From positions 67,969 to 111,542 of the forward strand of contig QCEW01000002.1 in the NCBI GenBank assembly GCA_003280445.1: 43,574 nucleotides of DNA, given 5' to 3'. The stretch is from Prochlorococcus sp. AG-363-A03. Lineage in GTDB: Bacteria > Cyanobacteriota > Cyanobacteriia > PCC-6307 > Cyanobiaceae. The notes beneath the pieces were generated by a model, which was given only the letters and a program-made list of their open reading frames with translations, made no database searches and had not been told where the DNA came from. Numbering within the stretch: the first letter of the stretch is position 1; each line of letters begins with the position of its first letter. A program made the translations under genes and the position numbers. Of this stretch, positions 8,342-17,571 are shown in pieces.

Positions 8342-8587
8342 TTAATTTTTTGGTCTAGCTTTTGTAACCCTAATAGCTCTACCCATCCATTCAACATCTT
8401 GAAGATCATCGATTGCCTTTTGTTCTTGAGCATCATCGCCCATATCCACAAAAGCGAAGCCTCTTTTTCTTCCGGTTTCCCTTTCTAATGGAAGTTTACA
8501 ATTGGTGACTTCACCATAGCTGGTAAACACACCAACAATATCTTCTACCTCAGCATCAAAGGAGAGATTCCCGATGTAAATAGTCAT
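8342..8587 (-). CDS. RRM-domain RNA-binding protein
   Basis: A single RNA-recognition-motif protein of 81 residues, typical of the small cyanobacterial Rbp family. RNP2 is IYIGNL (residues 3-8) and RNP1 is RKRGFAFV (40-47). The protein ends soon after the fold (VTKARPKN), without the glycine-rich tail of the cold-induced Rbps. Family members bind mRNA in the cytoplasm and affect cold response or mRNA localisation; the targets here are unknown. It is divergent from rpsU. Confidence 0.93.
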   Translation of the reverse strand: MTIYIGNLSFDAEVEDIVGVFTSYGEVTNCKLPLERETGRKRGFAFVDMGDDAQEQKAIDDLQDVEWMGRAIRVTKARPKN

Positions 8588-8783
8588 TGGATAACGGACC
8601 TAAGAAGTAATAATGAATGGTCCGAAAAGGGGGAAACCTCAATGATTTGGCTAGTAAGCAAAACTTGAAGAAAGCTATTTGGATAATTCAAGGGATATTC
8701 TAGGTCTTTTTCTCCCAAAAAGGTCAAAACAAAAATTTGCTTTATCGTCCTGTAAAATTATTCAATAACATTTTTTTATTTTT

Positions 8784-8960
8784 TTGACTCAAGTAACTGT
8801 TGGAGAAAACGAAGGCATTGAATCTGCACTTCGTCGTTTTAAGCGTCAAGTGTCCAAAGCTGGCATCTTTGGAGAATTGAAGCGATTGCGTCATCATGAA
8901 ACTCCTGTTGAGAAATATAAGCGTAAGCTGCAACAAAGACGCAGAAGCAGAAGAAGATAA
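8784..8960 (+). CDS. rpsU: 30S ribosomal protein S21
   Basis: A 58-residue S21. It begins [20 protein letters not shown], then [17 protein letters not shown], and has the usual very basic end ([11 protein letters not shown]). The start must be TTG at 8784, because no in-frame ATG fits the conserved N-terminus. No Shine-Dalgarno sequence is visible in the T-rich leader. S21 sits near the anti-Shine-Dalgarno site of 16S rRNA and helps initiation. The gene is divergent from the RRM gene. A frame on the opposite strand (8742-8936) is its shadow. Confidence 0.95.
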   Translation: MTQVTVGENEGIESALRRFKRQVSKAGIFGELKRLRHHETPVEKYKRKLQQRRRSRRR

Positions 8961-9017
8961 GAAAGATCAAAAAATATAATCAAACTAAAATTTCAAGACT
9001 TATATTCTTTTTATTAA

Positions 9018-9242
9018 ATGGAAAGAGAAAACTGTTGGGTTTGGTTTAAAGGTTCACTCAAAGAAGGAGGGGTATGGAAGGGTGGTTTTACTTACAAAAA
9101 AGATGAAAATCCTGGTGTACTTATTCAAAACCCAGCATATGTACAGTGCCGTGTACCAGAATGGCGTATAAGCACTAAAGAGCCCTTAGATAAGTATAAA
9201 GGTCCAAAAATACCAGAAAGCTCTGTTTGGAAATTTTTATAA
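9018..9242 (+). CDS. Conserved hypothetical protein (74 aa)
   Basis: A small soluble protein rich in aromatic residues and turns (CWVWFKGSLKEGGVWKGGFT, then NPAYVQCRVPEWR). It has an ATG start and a clean stop. The pattern suggests a compact beta-rich domain. It has no signal peptide or membrane span. I recognise no named family. It lies 57 bp after rpsU on the same strand and could be cotranscribed. Confidence 0.7.
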   Translation: MERENCWVWFKGSLKEGGVWKGGFTYKKDENPGVLIQNPAYVQCRVPEWRISTKEPLDKYKGPKIPESSVWKFL

Positions 9243-9282
9243 AACAGATAAGATTTAGTAAAAATAATTTTATTTTTTACTC

Positions 9283-9795
9283 CTAATTAGCATTAACAAT
9301 AGGAGCAATATACTTAACTAGAGCTGGAGTGATTAATAAAACCGCTATTAATCTAAATGCATGAATTGCTGCTACTGCCGCCCCTACCCCGAGCTCTGCT
9401 CCAACCAGGCTCATACCAAGTGTCCCCCCAGGAGCAGATCCTAGCAAGGCTATCAAAGGGTCAATTCCAAAGAAACGAACTACTAGAAATCCAACAACTA
9501 AACCTGTAAAAATCAATGTGATAGTAATTAAAATAGCTGGCTTCCAAAGAGTCTGTAACTCTGAAAGAGTTTCCTTATTTATACCAGTGCCAATAACAGT
9601 CCCCACACCAATTCCGAGTAAAGTTTTGGTACCCAGAGGCCATTGAGCCGGTTCAAATTGACCACTTATGCTTAGAAATCCTGCCGCCAAAATCGAACCA
9701 AGAAGGGGGGCTGCAGGAATGCCGCTTAGCAACATCAAACTTCCGAGAGTAGCCCCACTGAGAATGTATATGATCAAAGTCATTTGAGGATTCAT
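9283..9795 (-). CDS. AbrB-type (Gneg_AbrB_dup) membrane protein
   Basis: A 170-residue integral membrane protein with about five hydrophobic segments. It resembles one repeat of the AbrB/ammonia-monooxygenase-like family: SGIPAAPLLGSILAAG near the start, TLLGIGVGTVIGTGI in the middle, and the conserved GSAPGGTLGMSLVGAELG towards the end. Most relatives carry two such repeats in about 350 residues; this is the single-repeat form, so it may work as a dimer. Transported substrate unknown. It is not the transcription factor also called AbrB. Confidence 0.82.
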   Translation of the reverse strand: MNPQMTLIIYILSGATLGSLMLLSGIPAAPLLGSILAAGFLSISGQFEPAQWPLGTKTLLGIGVGTVIGTGINKETLSELQTLWKPAILITITLIFTGLVVGFLVVRFFGIDPLIALLGSAPGGTLGMSLVGAELGVGAAVAAIHAFRLIAVLLITPALVKYIAPIVNAN

Positions 9796-10081
9796 AACCC
9801 AAGCATTAAATCTGCATCCTTAGTCTGATCTATTTTTTGTTTTTAAACCAATTGATCAAAATCAATTTTAAAAGCACAAAAAAATTTTGCCTTCCGTTTA
9901 AATGATTATATGGATGCTTTCCAAAAAATCTGAAAGCGATCTCTACAACTAAGTCTTGAGTGAGTTTAGTATGAAATTGAATTCCCACCTTTTAACTAAT
10001 AATCTAATTTTCAATCAAAAAGGTCAACAAATTGTTAGTGTTTATATCTAATTGATTATTTTGTTTTCAATAGATGTCCTG

Positions 10082-11695
10082 ATGAAAGCAAATTTGACTT
10101 CTGAATTAAAACTTCTTGGACCTAAATCAGAGGCTAAGATCTTATACGTCAGGCTGCCTTGTAACCCTATTTTTCCAATTGGACCAATTTATTTAGCTGA
10201 TCACGTTCATAAATGCTTTCCAAAAATTCAACAGTTAATTGTAGATTTAGCTTCCATACCAATTTTAGATGTCGAAAGAATACTAATAAATAATATAAAA
10301 AATTTCAAACCAACATTACTAGTTTTCTCATGGAGAGACATACAAATTTATGCTCCTGTAGACGGAAGAGGAGGAAATCCATTACAAAATTCATTTGAAG
10401 TTTTTTATGCTCGAAATCCTCTAAAAAAAATCAGAGGTGCTTTAGGTGGTTTTCAATTATTGAAAAGTCATTATGGAGAAATATGGAGAAACCAAAGATT
10501 AATTAAAAAGGGATTAAAATATGCAAAGAAATATAAGCCAAATGCTAATTTAATACTCGGTGGAGGAGCTGTTAGTGTTTTTTATAATCAGTTAAAAAAA
10601 TCATTACCTAAAGGTACTATTATCTCACTAGGAGAAGGAGAACTGTTAATAGAAAAATTAATAAGGAATGAATCGATTATCGATGAAAGATGTTTTGTAG
10701 TTGGTGAGTCTCCTAGAGAAAAATTAATTCATGAAAAACCAAACAATCTAATTAAAACTGCATGTAATTATGACTATATTCAATCTATTTGGCCTGAGTT
10801 TAAATGGTATTTAGATGGTGGCGATTTTTATATTGGAGTTCAAACCAAAAGAGGCTGTCCTCATAACTGCTGTTATTGTATTTATACAGTTATTGAAGGG
10901 AAAAAAGTCAGAGTTAATCCAGTAAGTGAGGTTATCAAAGAAATTAAAAAACTTTACAATTTAGGTGTTCGTGGTTTTTGGTTTACCGATGCTCAATTCA
11001 TTCCTTCAAGAGGACACATTCAAAATGCTAAGGATATTCTCCAAGCCATCTATGATGAAGGGTTACATGACATTCATTGGGCCGCATATATACGGGCAGA
11101 CAATTTAGATGAAGAATTAGCTGAATTAATGGTTAGAACAGGTATGAGCTATTTTGAAATCGGCATAACATCTGGATCCCAAGAACTTGTCAGAAAGATG
11201 AGAATGGGATACAACTTAAAAACCGTTCTTAAAAATTGCGAACTTTTAGCAAAAGCAGGTTTTAAATCACAGGTTTCAGTAAACTACTCATTCAACGTTA
11301 TTGATGAACGTCCAGAAACAATAAGACAAACAGTCGCTTATCATAGAGAATTAGAAAAGATTTTTGGAGCAGATATTGTTGAGCCTTCCATATTTTTTAT
11401 AGGACTTCAACCTCATACTTTATTAGAAGAATATGGACTGAAAAAAGGTTTATTAAAACAGGGTTATAACCCTATGAGTTTGATGCCTTGGACCGCCAGA
11501 AAATTACTATGGAATCCAGAGCCTATGGGCAAAGAATTTGGAAGGATTTGTTTAGAAGCTTTTGATACAAATCCAAATGATTTCGGTAGAACAGTGATGA
11601 ATCTATTAGAGAGAGATTATGGAGTTTCTTCTTTAAACGACGCATTAACTGTGGAGGCTAAAAATCGTCCTGTTCTTGCAAAAAACCTTCTTTGA
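10082..11695 (+). CDS. B12-binding-domain radical SAM protein
   Basis: A 537-residue protein starting at ATG 10082; an in-frame TTG lies ten codons upstream. The N-terminal part (about 1-180) resembles a cobalamin-binding Rossmann domain: ILYVRLPCNPIFPIGPIYLA, then LVFSWRD and ILGGGAV. The radical SAM core carries CPHNCCYC (Cys 259, 263 and 266) as the 4Fe-4S site, with GFWFTDAQF and IRADNLDEELAELM downstream. Such proteins are oxygenic-phototroph specific, and annotated relatives are sometimes linked to photosystem II high-light acclimation or BchE-like chemistry. The substrate is unknown. The last 79 bp overlap the convergent CPBP gene. Confidence 0.85.
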   Translation: MKANLTSELKLLGPKSEAKILYVRLPCNPIFPIGPIYLADHVHKCFPKIQQLIVDLASIPILDVERILINNIKNFKPTLLVFSWRDIQIYAPVDGRGGNPLQNSFEVFYARNPLKKIRGALGGFQLLKSHYGEIWRNQRLIKKGLKYAKKYKPNANLILGGGAVSVFYNQLKKSLPKGTIISLGEGELLIEKLIRNESIIDERCFVVGESPREKLIHEKPNNLIKTACNYDYIQSIWPEFKWYLDGGDFYIGVQTKRGCPHNCCYCIYTVIEGKKVRVNPVSEVIKEIKKLYNLGVRGFWFTDAQFIPSRGHIQNAKDILQAIYDEGLHDIHWAAYIRADNLDEELAELMVRTGMSYFEIGITSGSQELVRKMRMGYNLKTVLKNCELLAKAGFKSQVSVNYSFNVIDERPETIRQTVAYHRELEKIFGADIVEPSIFFIGLQPHTLLEEYGLKKGLLKQGYNPMSLMPWTARKLLWNPEPMGKEFGRICLEAFDTNPNDFGRTVMNLLERDYGVSSLNDALTVEAKNRPVLAKNLL

Positions 11696-12468
11696 AAAAA
11701 TATCGTAATTAATAAAATTATTATCCCCAAAACGCTACCAATTGGATTGACCATATCTTTGCTTGGTCCCAATAAAAAATAAGGAGTATCGATGGAAAAA
11801 ATAAGCATTCCCGAGTCAAAAAGATACCAAATACCAACCAATCCGCCATGTAAACCAATACACCCCCATAATGATCCTTTATCAATAGTTCTTCTTAAAG
11901 TTAAAACTAATCCAAAAAGAAATAGACCAATGAAGAAAGGTATTAAAGCAAATAAACCAATATCAGATCTATAATGGGCAAGACTAAAAATTGCAGATTG
12001 AATCATTATTCCTCTTTTTAGTCCAAATAAAAGGACCATTTCCTCCATCAACCAGCCTCGAAAAACTATCTCTTCAGCAAAAACAATTCCAACTATCAAT
12101 AATATTGCATTTAATAATTCAATAAGCTTGATATTATCAAATCTATCTATCCAGCCGCATAAGAACAAAAACAGAATCAGAATAGATAGAAGAAAAAGTG
12201 AAAATATAAATCCACTCAGAAATATGTTTAATGTTTTAAATTTATCATTAAAATCTAAACCTATTGATTCCCATAGATTATTAGTATTCCATCTATTACT
12301 TCCCCAACTAGGTAGAGCACATAAAAACAATATGAATGTTATTATTGTGCCTATAACACTTAAATTATTGGAACTAATATCTCGGTTAAATAAGTAAAAT
12401 AAATGACTAATAATCCATCCAGCAGGATATAAAAACAAAAAAAGTGTAAGTGGTGGTAACCATTGCAT
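11617..12468 (-). CDS. CPBP-family intramembrane metalloprotease
   Basis: A polytopic membrane protein of the CAAX-protease/bacteriocin-processing (Abi) family. The active motifs are AEEIVFRGWLMEEM (EExxxR), FSLAHY with its histidine, and GLHGG with another. About eight hydrophobic segments are present. I place the start at ATG 12468 (MQWLPPLTLFLF, 283 residues); a TTG four codons upstream (12480) is possible. The substrate is unknown. Its 3' end overlaps that of the radical SAM gene by 79 bp in convergent orientation. Confidence 0.88.
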   Translation of the reverse strand: MQWLPPLTLFLFLYPAGWIISHLFYLFNRDISSNNLSVIGTIITFILFLCALPSWGSNRWNTNNLWESIGLDFNDKFKTLNIFLSGFIFSLFLLSILILFLFLCGWIDRFDNIKLIELLNAILLIVGIVFAEEIVFRGWLMEEMVLLFGLKRGIMIQSAIFSLAHYRSDIGLFALIPFFIGLFLFGLVLTLRRTIDKGSLWGCIGLHGGLVGIWYLFDSGMLIFSIDTPYFLLGPSKDMVNPIGSVLGIIILLITIFFQRRFFARTGRFLASTVNASFKEETP

Positions 12469-12512
12469 CTTCTGATGCAACCATCTATTCCAAAAACTCT
12501 TAATTGATAGTT

Positions 12513-12884
12513 TCAGCTTTCTAATTCTATTGTACTCGTAAGGCCTTTAGCCTTTAAAGATTCAGAGTAAAATTCAGCAGGTTCCAAGTCACAAGTGATA
12601 ACAAGTCCAACACCATTATTATGAGTCTCTAACATAATATTCAAAGCATCCTGCTCACTTAATTGTGGAACGACCTGTCTTAGAGTGTCAACTACGTAAT
12701 CCATAGTATTAACGGGATCATTATGCAGTAAAACCTTATATTTAGGAGATAATTTCCTAACTCGCTGAACTTCCCTATCAATAACAGCCGTATCTCCATC
12801 AGTTTGATTTGCAGAATCAACCATAATTAAGCTGCCAGGACGAAAAGCACTCTCCAAAAAGAAACTTACCATGAGATTACGCAT
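12513..12884 (-). CDS. clpS: ClpS adaptor of the Clp protease
   Basis: ClpS recognises N-end-rule substrates and hands them to ClpA/ClpC for degradation. The core is clear: YKVLLHNDPVNTMDYVVDTL, then the VGLVITCDLEPAEFYSESLK segment. The frame starts at ATG 12884, overlapping the dapL stop as TAATG, which suggests coupled translation and gives 123 residues. An internal ATG at 12824 (MVDSANQTDG) would give 103 residues, nearer the usual ClpS length, and may be the true start. Cyanobacteria often carry two ClpS types; which one this is cannot be told. Confidence 0.93.
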   Translation of the reverse strand: MRNLMVSFFLESAFRPGSLIMVDSANQTDGDTAVIDREVQRVRKLSPKYKVLLHNDPVNTMDYVVDTLRQVVPQLSEQDALNIMLETHNNGVGLVITCDLEPAEFYSESLKAKGLTSTIELES

Positions 12885-14107
12885 TAAAGTTTGACTATCC
12901 TTTGCATAGCTTTTTCGACATTTTTTCTACTATTGAAGGCAGATAATCGAAAATAACCCTCTCCGGCAGCTCCAAAGCCACTACCTGGAGTCCCAACAAC
13001 GTTAGCGTTTTCAAGCAAGAAATCAAAGAAATCCCATGAGCTCATATTTTTCGGTGTTTTTATCCATGCATATGGGGCATTGGTCGCGCCAAAAACTTCA
13101 AATCCTGCAGCAGTTAAATTTGATTTAATTATTTGAGCATTATCCATATAAAAACTTACTAATTTTTTAATTTGTGCTTGCCCTTCTTTTGAGTAAACAG
13201 CTTCTGCTCCTCTCTGAACCACATAACTTACACCATTAAATTTAGTACTTTGTCGACGATTCCATAAGGACCACAAATCAACTTCTTCAGCGCCTGCGTT
13301 ACCTTTTAAAGACTTGGGAATAACTGTAAAAGCACATCTTGTTCCAGTGAAGCCAGCATTTTTTGAAAAAGAGCGAAACTCAATTGCACAATCTTTAGAT
13401 CCTTCAATTTCAAAAATCGAATGTGGAATAGAGTCATCTTGAATAAAAGCCTCATAAGCAGCATCAAAAAGAATCAAAGAATTATTTTCTTTTGCATATT
13501 TAACCCAAGAAACTAATTGTTCTCTACTTGCTACAGCCCCAGTTGGATTATTAGGGAAACAAAGATAAATCAAATCAAATTTTTCTTTTGGTATTGCTGC
13601 CTCAAACCCATTCTCTGAATTAATTGGGATATAACCTAAACCTTTATATTCACCTATTGAGTTAACTTCTCCGGTCCTGCCTGTCATCACATTACTGTCA
13701 ACGTATACAGGATAAACAGGGTCAGTAACAGCTATTTTATTTTCCTTCCCAAGAATATCTAAAATATTACTGCTATCGCATTTCGATCCATCTGAAACAA
13801 AAATTTCTTCCGCAGAAATCTCGCAACCACGAGATAAATAATCATTTTGAGAAATACTCTCGCGAAGCCATTCATATCCCTGCTCTGGGCCATAGCCCTT
13901 AAAGCCATTTTTTGTTCCCATTTCTTCAATAGCTTCTTTCATAGCTTCGCGACAAGCCAAAGGAAGGGGTTCAGTTACATCACCGATTCCTAAACGGATC
14001 AAATTAGCATTGGGATTCTGAGAACCAAAGTCTTTAATTCTTCTAGAGATCTCTGGAAAAAGATAGCCTGCTTTTAATTTCAGGTAATCTGAATTAACTT
14101 GTACCAC
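12884..14107 (-). CDS. dapL: LL-diaminopimelate aminotransferase
   Basis: A fold-type I PLP aminotransferase of 407 residues. It converts tetrahydrodipicolinate directly to LL-diaminopimelate in lysine and peptidoglycan synthesis, the route used by plants and cyanobacteria. Evidence: [15 protein letters not shown] near the start, [38 protein letters not shown], and the PLP-lysine motif [15 protein letters not shown], all typical of DapL. It is followed by clpS with a one-base overlap. Confidence 0.96.
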   Translation of the reverse strand: MVQVNSDYLKLKAGYLFPEISRRIKDFGSQNPNANLIRLGIGDVTEPLPLACREAMKEAIEEMGTKNGFKGYGPEQGYEWLRESISQNDYLSRGCEISAEEIFVSDGSKCDSSNILDILGKENKIAVTDPVYPVYVDSNVMTGRTGEVNSIGEYKGLGYIPINSENGFEAAIPKEKFDLIYLCFPNNPTGAVASREQLVSWVKYAKENNSLILFDAAYEAFIQDDSIPHSIFEIEGSKDCAIEFRSFSKNAGFTGTRCAFTVIPKSLKGNAGAEEVDLWSLWNRRQSTKFNGVSYVVQRGAEAVYSKEGQAQIKKLVSFYMDNAQIIKSNLTAAGFEVFGATNAPYAWIKTPKNMSSWDFFDFLLENANVVGTPGSGFGAAGEGYFRLSAFNSRKNVEKAMQRIVKL

Positions 14108-14511
14108 TTTAAAATCGACAAGATTTCATTCAAGGATAATGCCTGAAACACCTTCAAATCTTCAAATATTCAAACATAGATGATTAAGTAATTAAGAACT
14201 TATTTTTTATTGGGGCCTCAAACTAAAAGTTATGAAGTTAAAATGATCTTGTGTTAATATGTATCTAGAACTAAGTAAAGGGTTTAAGCCCCAAATGTTC
14301 TTAATTAGCGTCAGTTTTTCTTAAAGAGACACCTAGATTAAACGTTGGCAAATCCAACGATATCAAACGGATTATATTTAATTCCCATTCCGAACAGTAT
14401 TCAAAAATCTCTTTAAGTTTGTTTGGCGTTAAAAATTTCCATCAGTTAGTTCTGTTTGCAGTTTTTCTGCTAATCAATTTTTTAATAGCTTGAAAAAGCT
14501 CAACATTATAT
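14108..14511 (+). other. Intergenic region with the rne leader
   Basis: About 400 bp of AT-rich DNA between divergent dapL and rne. A possible -10 sequence (TTAATAT) lies near 14253-14259. A small hairpin, CGTTGG-N5-CCAACG, lies at 14343-14359, about 150 bp before the rne start. RNase E commonly limits its own mRNA through its 5' leader, so this stretch is the likely control region. No tRNA or open frame is seen. Confidence 0.4.
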
Positions 14512-16392
14512 ATGGCCCAGCAAATTGTTATTGCTGAGCATTTGCGAATTGCCGCTCTGCTCACTGATGAGAGAATAGATGAATTAATAGTTGCTCAAGG
14601 TAGCTACCAAATCGGAGATATTTTCTTAGGAACAGTTGAAAATGTTCTTCCAGGAATAGATGCTGCTTTTGTCAATATTGGAGAAAGCGAAAAAAATGGC
14701 TTTATTCATGTCAATGATTTAGGTCCACTTAGATTAAAAAAAGGAACTGTAGGAATAACCGAGTTACTTGAACCAAAGCAAAAGGTTTTGGTTCAAGTAA
14801 TGAAAGAGCCTACTGGGTCCAAAGGACCTAGATTAACTGGAAACATTGCTCTTCCTGGTAGATATCTTGTACTCCAACCTTATGGACAAGGTGTAAATAT
14901 TTCTAGAAGAATTGGCACAGAGAGTGAGAGAAATCGACTTAGAGCTTTAGGCGTGCTAGTTAAACCTCCAAGTACAGGGCTGTTGATAAGGACAGAGGCA
15001 GAAGATATTTCTGAAGAATTTTTAATTGATGATCTTGAAAATCTACTTAAACAATGGGAGCTTATTCAACAAGCATCTGAAAGTTGTATCCCGCCAATTC
15101 TTTTAAATAGAGATGAAGACTTTATCCATAGAATTCTCAGAGATAATGTAGGTCAAAATGTTACTCAGATTGTTGTAGACAATACTGAAGCAATTGGTCG
15201 TGTCAAAAGTTTCCTTGGCAAGAATAGTAAAGAGTTAATAATAGAGTTACATAATGATTCGCAAAACATATTAGAGAAATATAGAGTTATTTCCGCTATT
15301 AATGATGCATTAAAGCCCAGAGTTGATTTACCTTCTGGTGGATATATAATAATAGAGCCAACAGAAGCATTGACAGTTATTGATGTTAATTCAGGTTCAT
15401 TTACACGATCTGCAAATTCTAGAGAAACAGTTTTATGGACTAATTGTGAAGCAGCTATTGAGATCGCAAGGCAATTAAAATTAAGAAATATTGGTGGAGT
15501 TATTATTATCGATTTTATTGATATGGATACAAGAAGAGATCAACTTCAATTATTAGAACATTTCACATCTGCTATTAATGGAGACTCAGCGCGGCCACAA
15601 ATTGCTTCGCTTACAGAGCTTGGACTTGTTGAGCTAACTAGAAAAAGACAAGGTCAAAATATATATGAATTGTTTGGGAAAGCTTCTCCCAACTCCCAAG
15701 CTCAAGGTAATCTTGAAAATATTACTCTTCAAGACATAAATCCAACAATCTTATCTGAATCTGGGGTCATAAATTCAACTTCAATCTCAGGCGAAGACAT
15801 ACAATCATTACAAGATAATAATAAAAAAAATAAGCGTATAAATAAAACAAAAGATATAGAAACAAACATATCCAACGAAGAAAATAAATCATTTACAGAC
15901 AATTCAAAATCTATCTCCACGGAAACAACTGGAGAAGATATTTCTAAAGAGAATAATAATAAAAAGCAAGAAAATATTATGATCAGTATAAATATGAGTA
16001 AGAATGAAGAGATGGTATATAGTTCAATGGGATTAGACCCTATTTTGCTTTTAGAGGAGCCACCATTTAGTGAAAACTATACAGTTAAAATCATTAGGTC
16101 TAGAGACGAGTTAGGAGAAGTAAATAAACATGAAATAATTGAGGAAAGCCATCAAAATTCACTTGTTAATTCCAATAGCAAAAATAAAAAAAATAACAAA
16201 GAAATAATTCGTCTTAAAGACACCAACGTTATTGAGACAAAAACAACCAATTCAGAAGAAGTAGAGAATATCGAAGAAACAAATATCAATGTAGATTTAG
16301 GTGAAGAAACCAATGAATTAAATTCCACCGAATCACAAGAAGTTAATGAGGATCCAAGAAGAAAAAGAAGAAGATCTTCCGCTTCTTCTTAA
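14512..16392 (+). CDS. rne: Ribonuclease E/G
   Basis: This endonuclease starts mRNA decay and processes stable RNAs. Of its 626 residues, about 1-400 are catalytic. They include an S1 domain ([20 protein letters not shown]), the catalytic DVNSG (D291, N293) and DFIDM (D334). After residue 390 comes a low-complexity linker rich in Asn, Lys, Glu and Ser. The C-terminus ends [11 protein letters not shown], close to the Arg-rich nonapeptide that recruits PNPase in cyanobacteria. Oddity: where cyanobacterial enzymes normally have the zinc-link CPxCxG after YELFGK, this has ASPNSQAQG, so both cysteines are serine (392 and 395). It is followed two bases later by rnhB. Confidence 0.95.
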   Translation: MAQQIVIAEHLRIAALLTDERIDELIVAQGSYQIGDIFLGTVENVLPGIDAAFVNIGESEKNGFIHVNDLGPLRLKKGTVGITELLEPKQKVLVQVMKEPTGSKGPRLTGNIALPGRYLVLQPYGQGVNISRRIGTESERNRLRALGVLVKPPSTGLLIRTEAEDISEEFLIDDLENLLKQWELIQQASESCIPPILLNRDEDFIHRILRDNVGQNVTQIVVDNTEAIGRVKSFLGKNSKELIIELHNDSQNILEKYRVISAINDALKPRVDLPSGGYIIIEPTEALTVIDVNSGSFTRSANSRETVLWTNCEAAIEIARQLKLRNIGGVIIIDFIDMDTRRDQLQLLEHFTSAINGDSARPQIASLTELGLVELTRKRQGQNIYELFGKASPNSQAQGNLENITLQDINPTILSESGVINSTSISGEDIQSLQDNNKKNKRINKTKDIETNISNEENKSFTDNSKSISTETTGEDISKENNNKKQENIMISINMSKNEEMVYSSMGLDPILLLEEPPFSENYTVKIIRSRDELGEVNKHEIIEESHQNSLVNSNSKNKKNNKEIIRLKDTNVIETKTTNSEEVENIEETNINVDLGEETNELNSTESQEVNEDPRRKRRRSSASS

Positions 16393-16394
16393 AC

Positions 16395-16982
16395 ATGAAA
16401 TCCAAAAATTTTCTAATCGCAGGAGTTGATGAAGTCGGGAAAGGTTGTTTATTTGGACCTGTTTTTGCTGCTGCTGTGATTTTAAGCAAGGCGAATGAAA
16501 TAAATCTCTTAAGGCAAGGCTTGAAAGACAGTAAAAAATTAAATCCCAAAAAAAGAAATAACTTAGTTCCTTTGATAAAAAAAAACTCAATAGCTTGGGC
16601 AATAGGCCAGTCCTCAGCAAGAGAAATTGACAGTATCGGCATCCGAGAAGCTACCGAAAAAGCAATGTTGAGAGCATTAGAAAAACTTCCATTTCCACCA
16701 GACTTAATTCTCGTAGACGGAATATTACCTATTCGTTTGTGGAAAGGGAAACAAAAAACACAAGTTCGAGGTGAAAGCCATTTCGCCTCAATTGCGGCTG
16801 CAAGTGTAATAGCGAAAGAAACCAGAGATGAATTAATTGAACGACTAGCTTACAAATACTGTGATTATGGGCTTGAAAAAAATAAAGGGTATGGCACTGA
16901 GATCCATAGAAAGAAGTTAATCAAAGCAGGTGCAACAAAACTCCACCGAAAAAGTTTCCTCACCAGATTAGAAATCGATTGA
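16395..16982 (+). CDS. rnhB: Ribonuclease HII
   Basis: RNase HII cuts RNA in RNA-DNA hybrids, including single ribonucleotides in DNA. The 195-residue length is normal. The motif [20 protein letters not shown] (about residues 8-27) holds the first Asp-Glu pair; the usual DEVGRG is DEVGKG here. [18 protein letters not shown] and [17 protein letters not shown]-type residues (here [20 protein letters not shown]) follow. It probably shares a transcript with rne, whose stop lies two bases upstream. Confidence 0.96.
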   Translation: MKSKNFLIAGVDEVGKGCLFGPVFAAAVILSKANEINLLRQGLKDSKKLNPKKRNNLVPLIKKNSIAWAIGQSSAREIDSIGIREATEKAMLRALEKLPFPPDLILVDGILPIRLWKGKQKTQVRGESHFASIAAASVIAKETRDELIERLAYKYCDYGLEKNKGYGTEIHRKKLIKAGATKLHRKSFLTRLEID

Positions 16983-17002
16983 AATTTATTTACAACTAAT
17001 AA

Positions 17003-17515
17003 TTAATTGTCTTTACACCAATTATTAAAGTCAACAATTAGCTGCTTCTCAACCCTTGCTTTAATGCCCAACAAAATTCCATTTAAAATGGATTGTCCTG
17101 TTGTCTCAAGCATTTTGGGAGGGATTAATCTCAGTAGCTGAGGCTGACTGACTGTGACGCCCAAAAGCGCTTCGCCTTCAAGTCCTGATGGTTTTGCCTC
17201 CAAAATTGCATCTAAAGTTAAATCAAAATCCTCAACAAATCCCAAACCATCCAAGTGGCTTTCAGTGACATACATTCTTATTTTTCTGTCAGTATTTTCC
17301 ACCCCTATTGATACGACTGGATTTATTTGAAGTTGAAAAACCTTAAAACTTGTGACTTCGTACTTAAAGCTGCCTGGCCCCAAAGGAGTCAATTTCTTAG
17401 GATCAAGCATGGCTCCTACAACTCTTTCCTGTTGTAGGAGATAATCAGGTAGTTGCTCCTGATTATCTTGAACAACTAGATCAATTTTTTGTCGTGCTGC
17501 AAAGGCAAGAGACAT
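17003..17515 (-). CDS. DUF1997 family protein
   Basis: A 170-residue protein of the DUF1997 family, found in cyanobacteria and plastids; function unknown. The pattern AARQKIDLVV, then YLLQQERVVGAMLDPKKLTPLGPGSF-like sequence, LQINPVVSIGV, and a helix ending in ILLGIKARVEKQL fits that family. I start at ATG 17515 (MSLAFAARQ); an upstream start at 17578 would add 21 lysine-rich residues and run into the pheA start. It is divergent from pheA and converges on rnhB with a 20-bp gap. Confidence 0.78.
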   Translation of the reverse strand: MSLAFAARQKIDLVVQDNQEQLPDYLLQQERVVGAMLDPKKLTPLGPGSFKYEVTSFKVFQLQINPVVSIGVENTDRKIRMYVTESHLDGLGFVEDFDLTLDAILEAKPSGLEGEALLGVTVSQPQLLRLIPPKMLETTGQSILNGILLGIKARVEKQLIVDFNNWCKDN

Positions 17516-17571
17516 TATTAAAAACTTGCTCAATTTGATCTTATCGGCATTTACCCCCTTTTTTTTATCTA

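Noticed and set aside
8742-8936. Frame opposite rpsU
   Set aside because: It is the antisense shadow of the clear S21 gene, with a composition unlike a protein.
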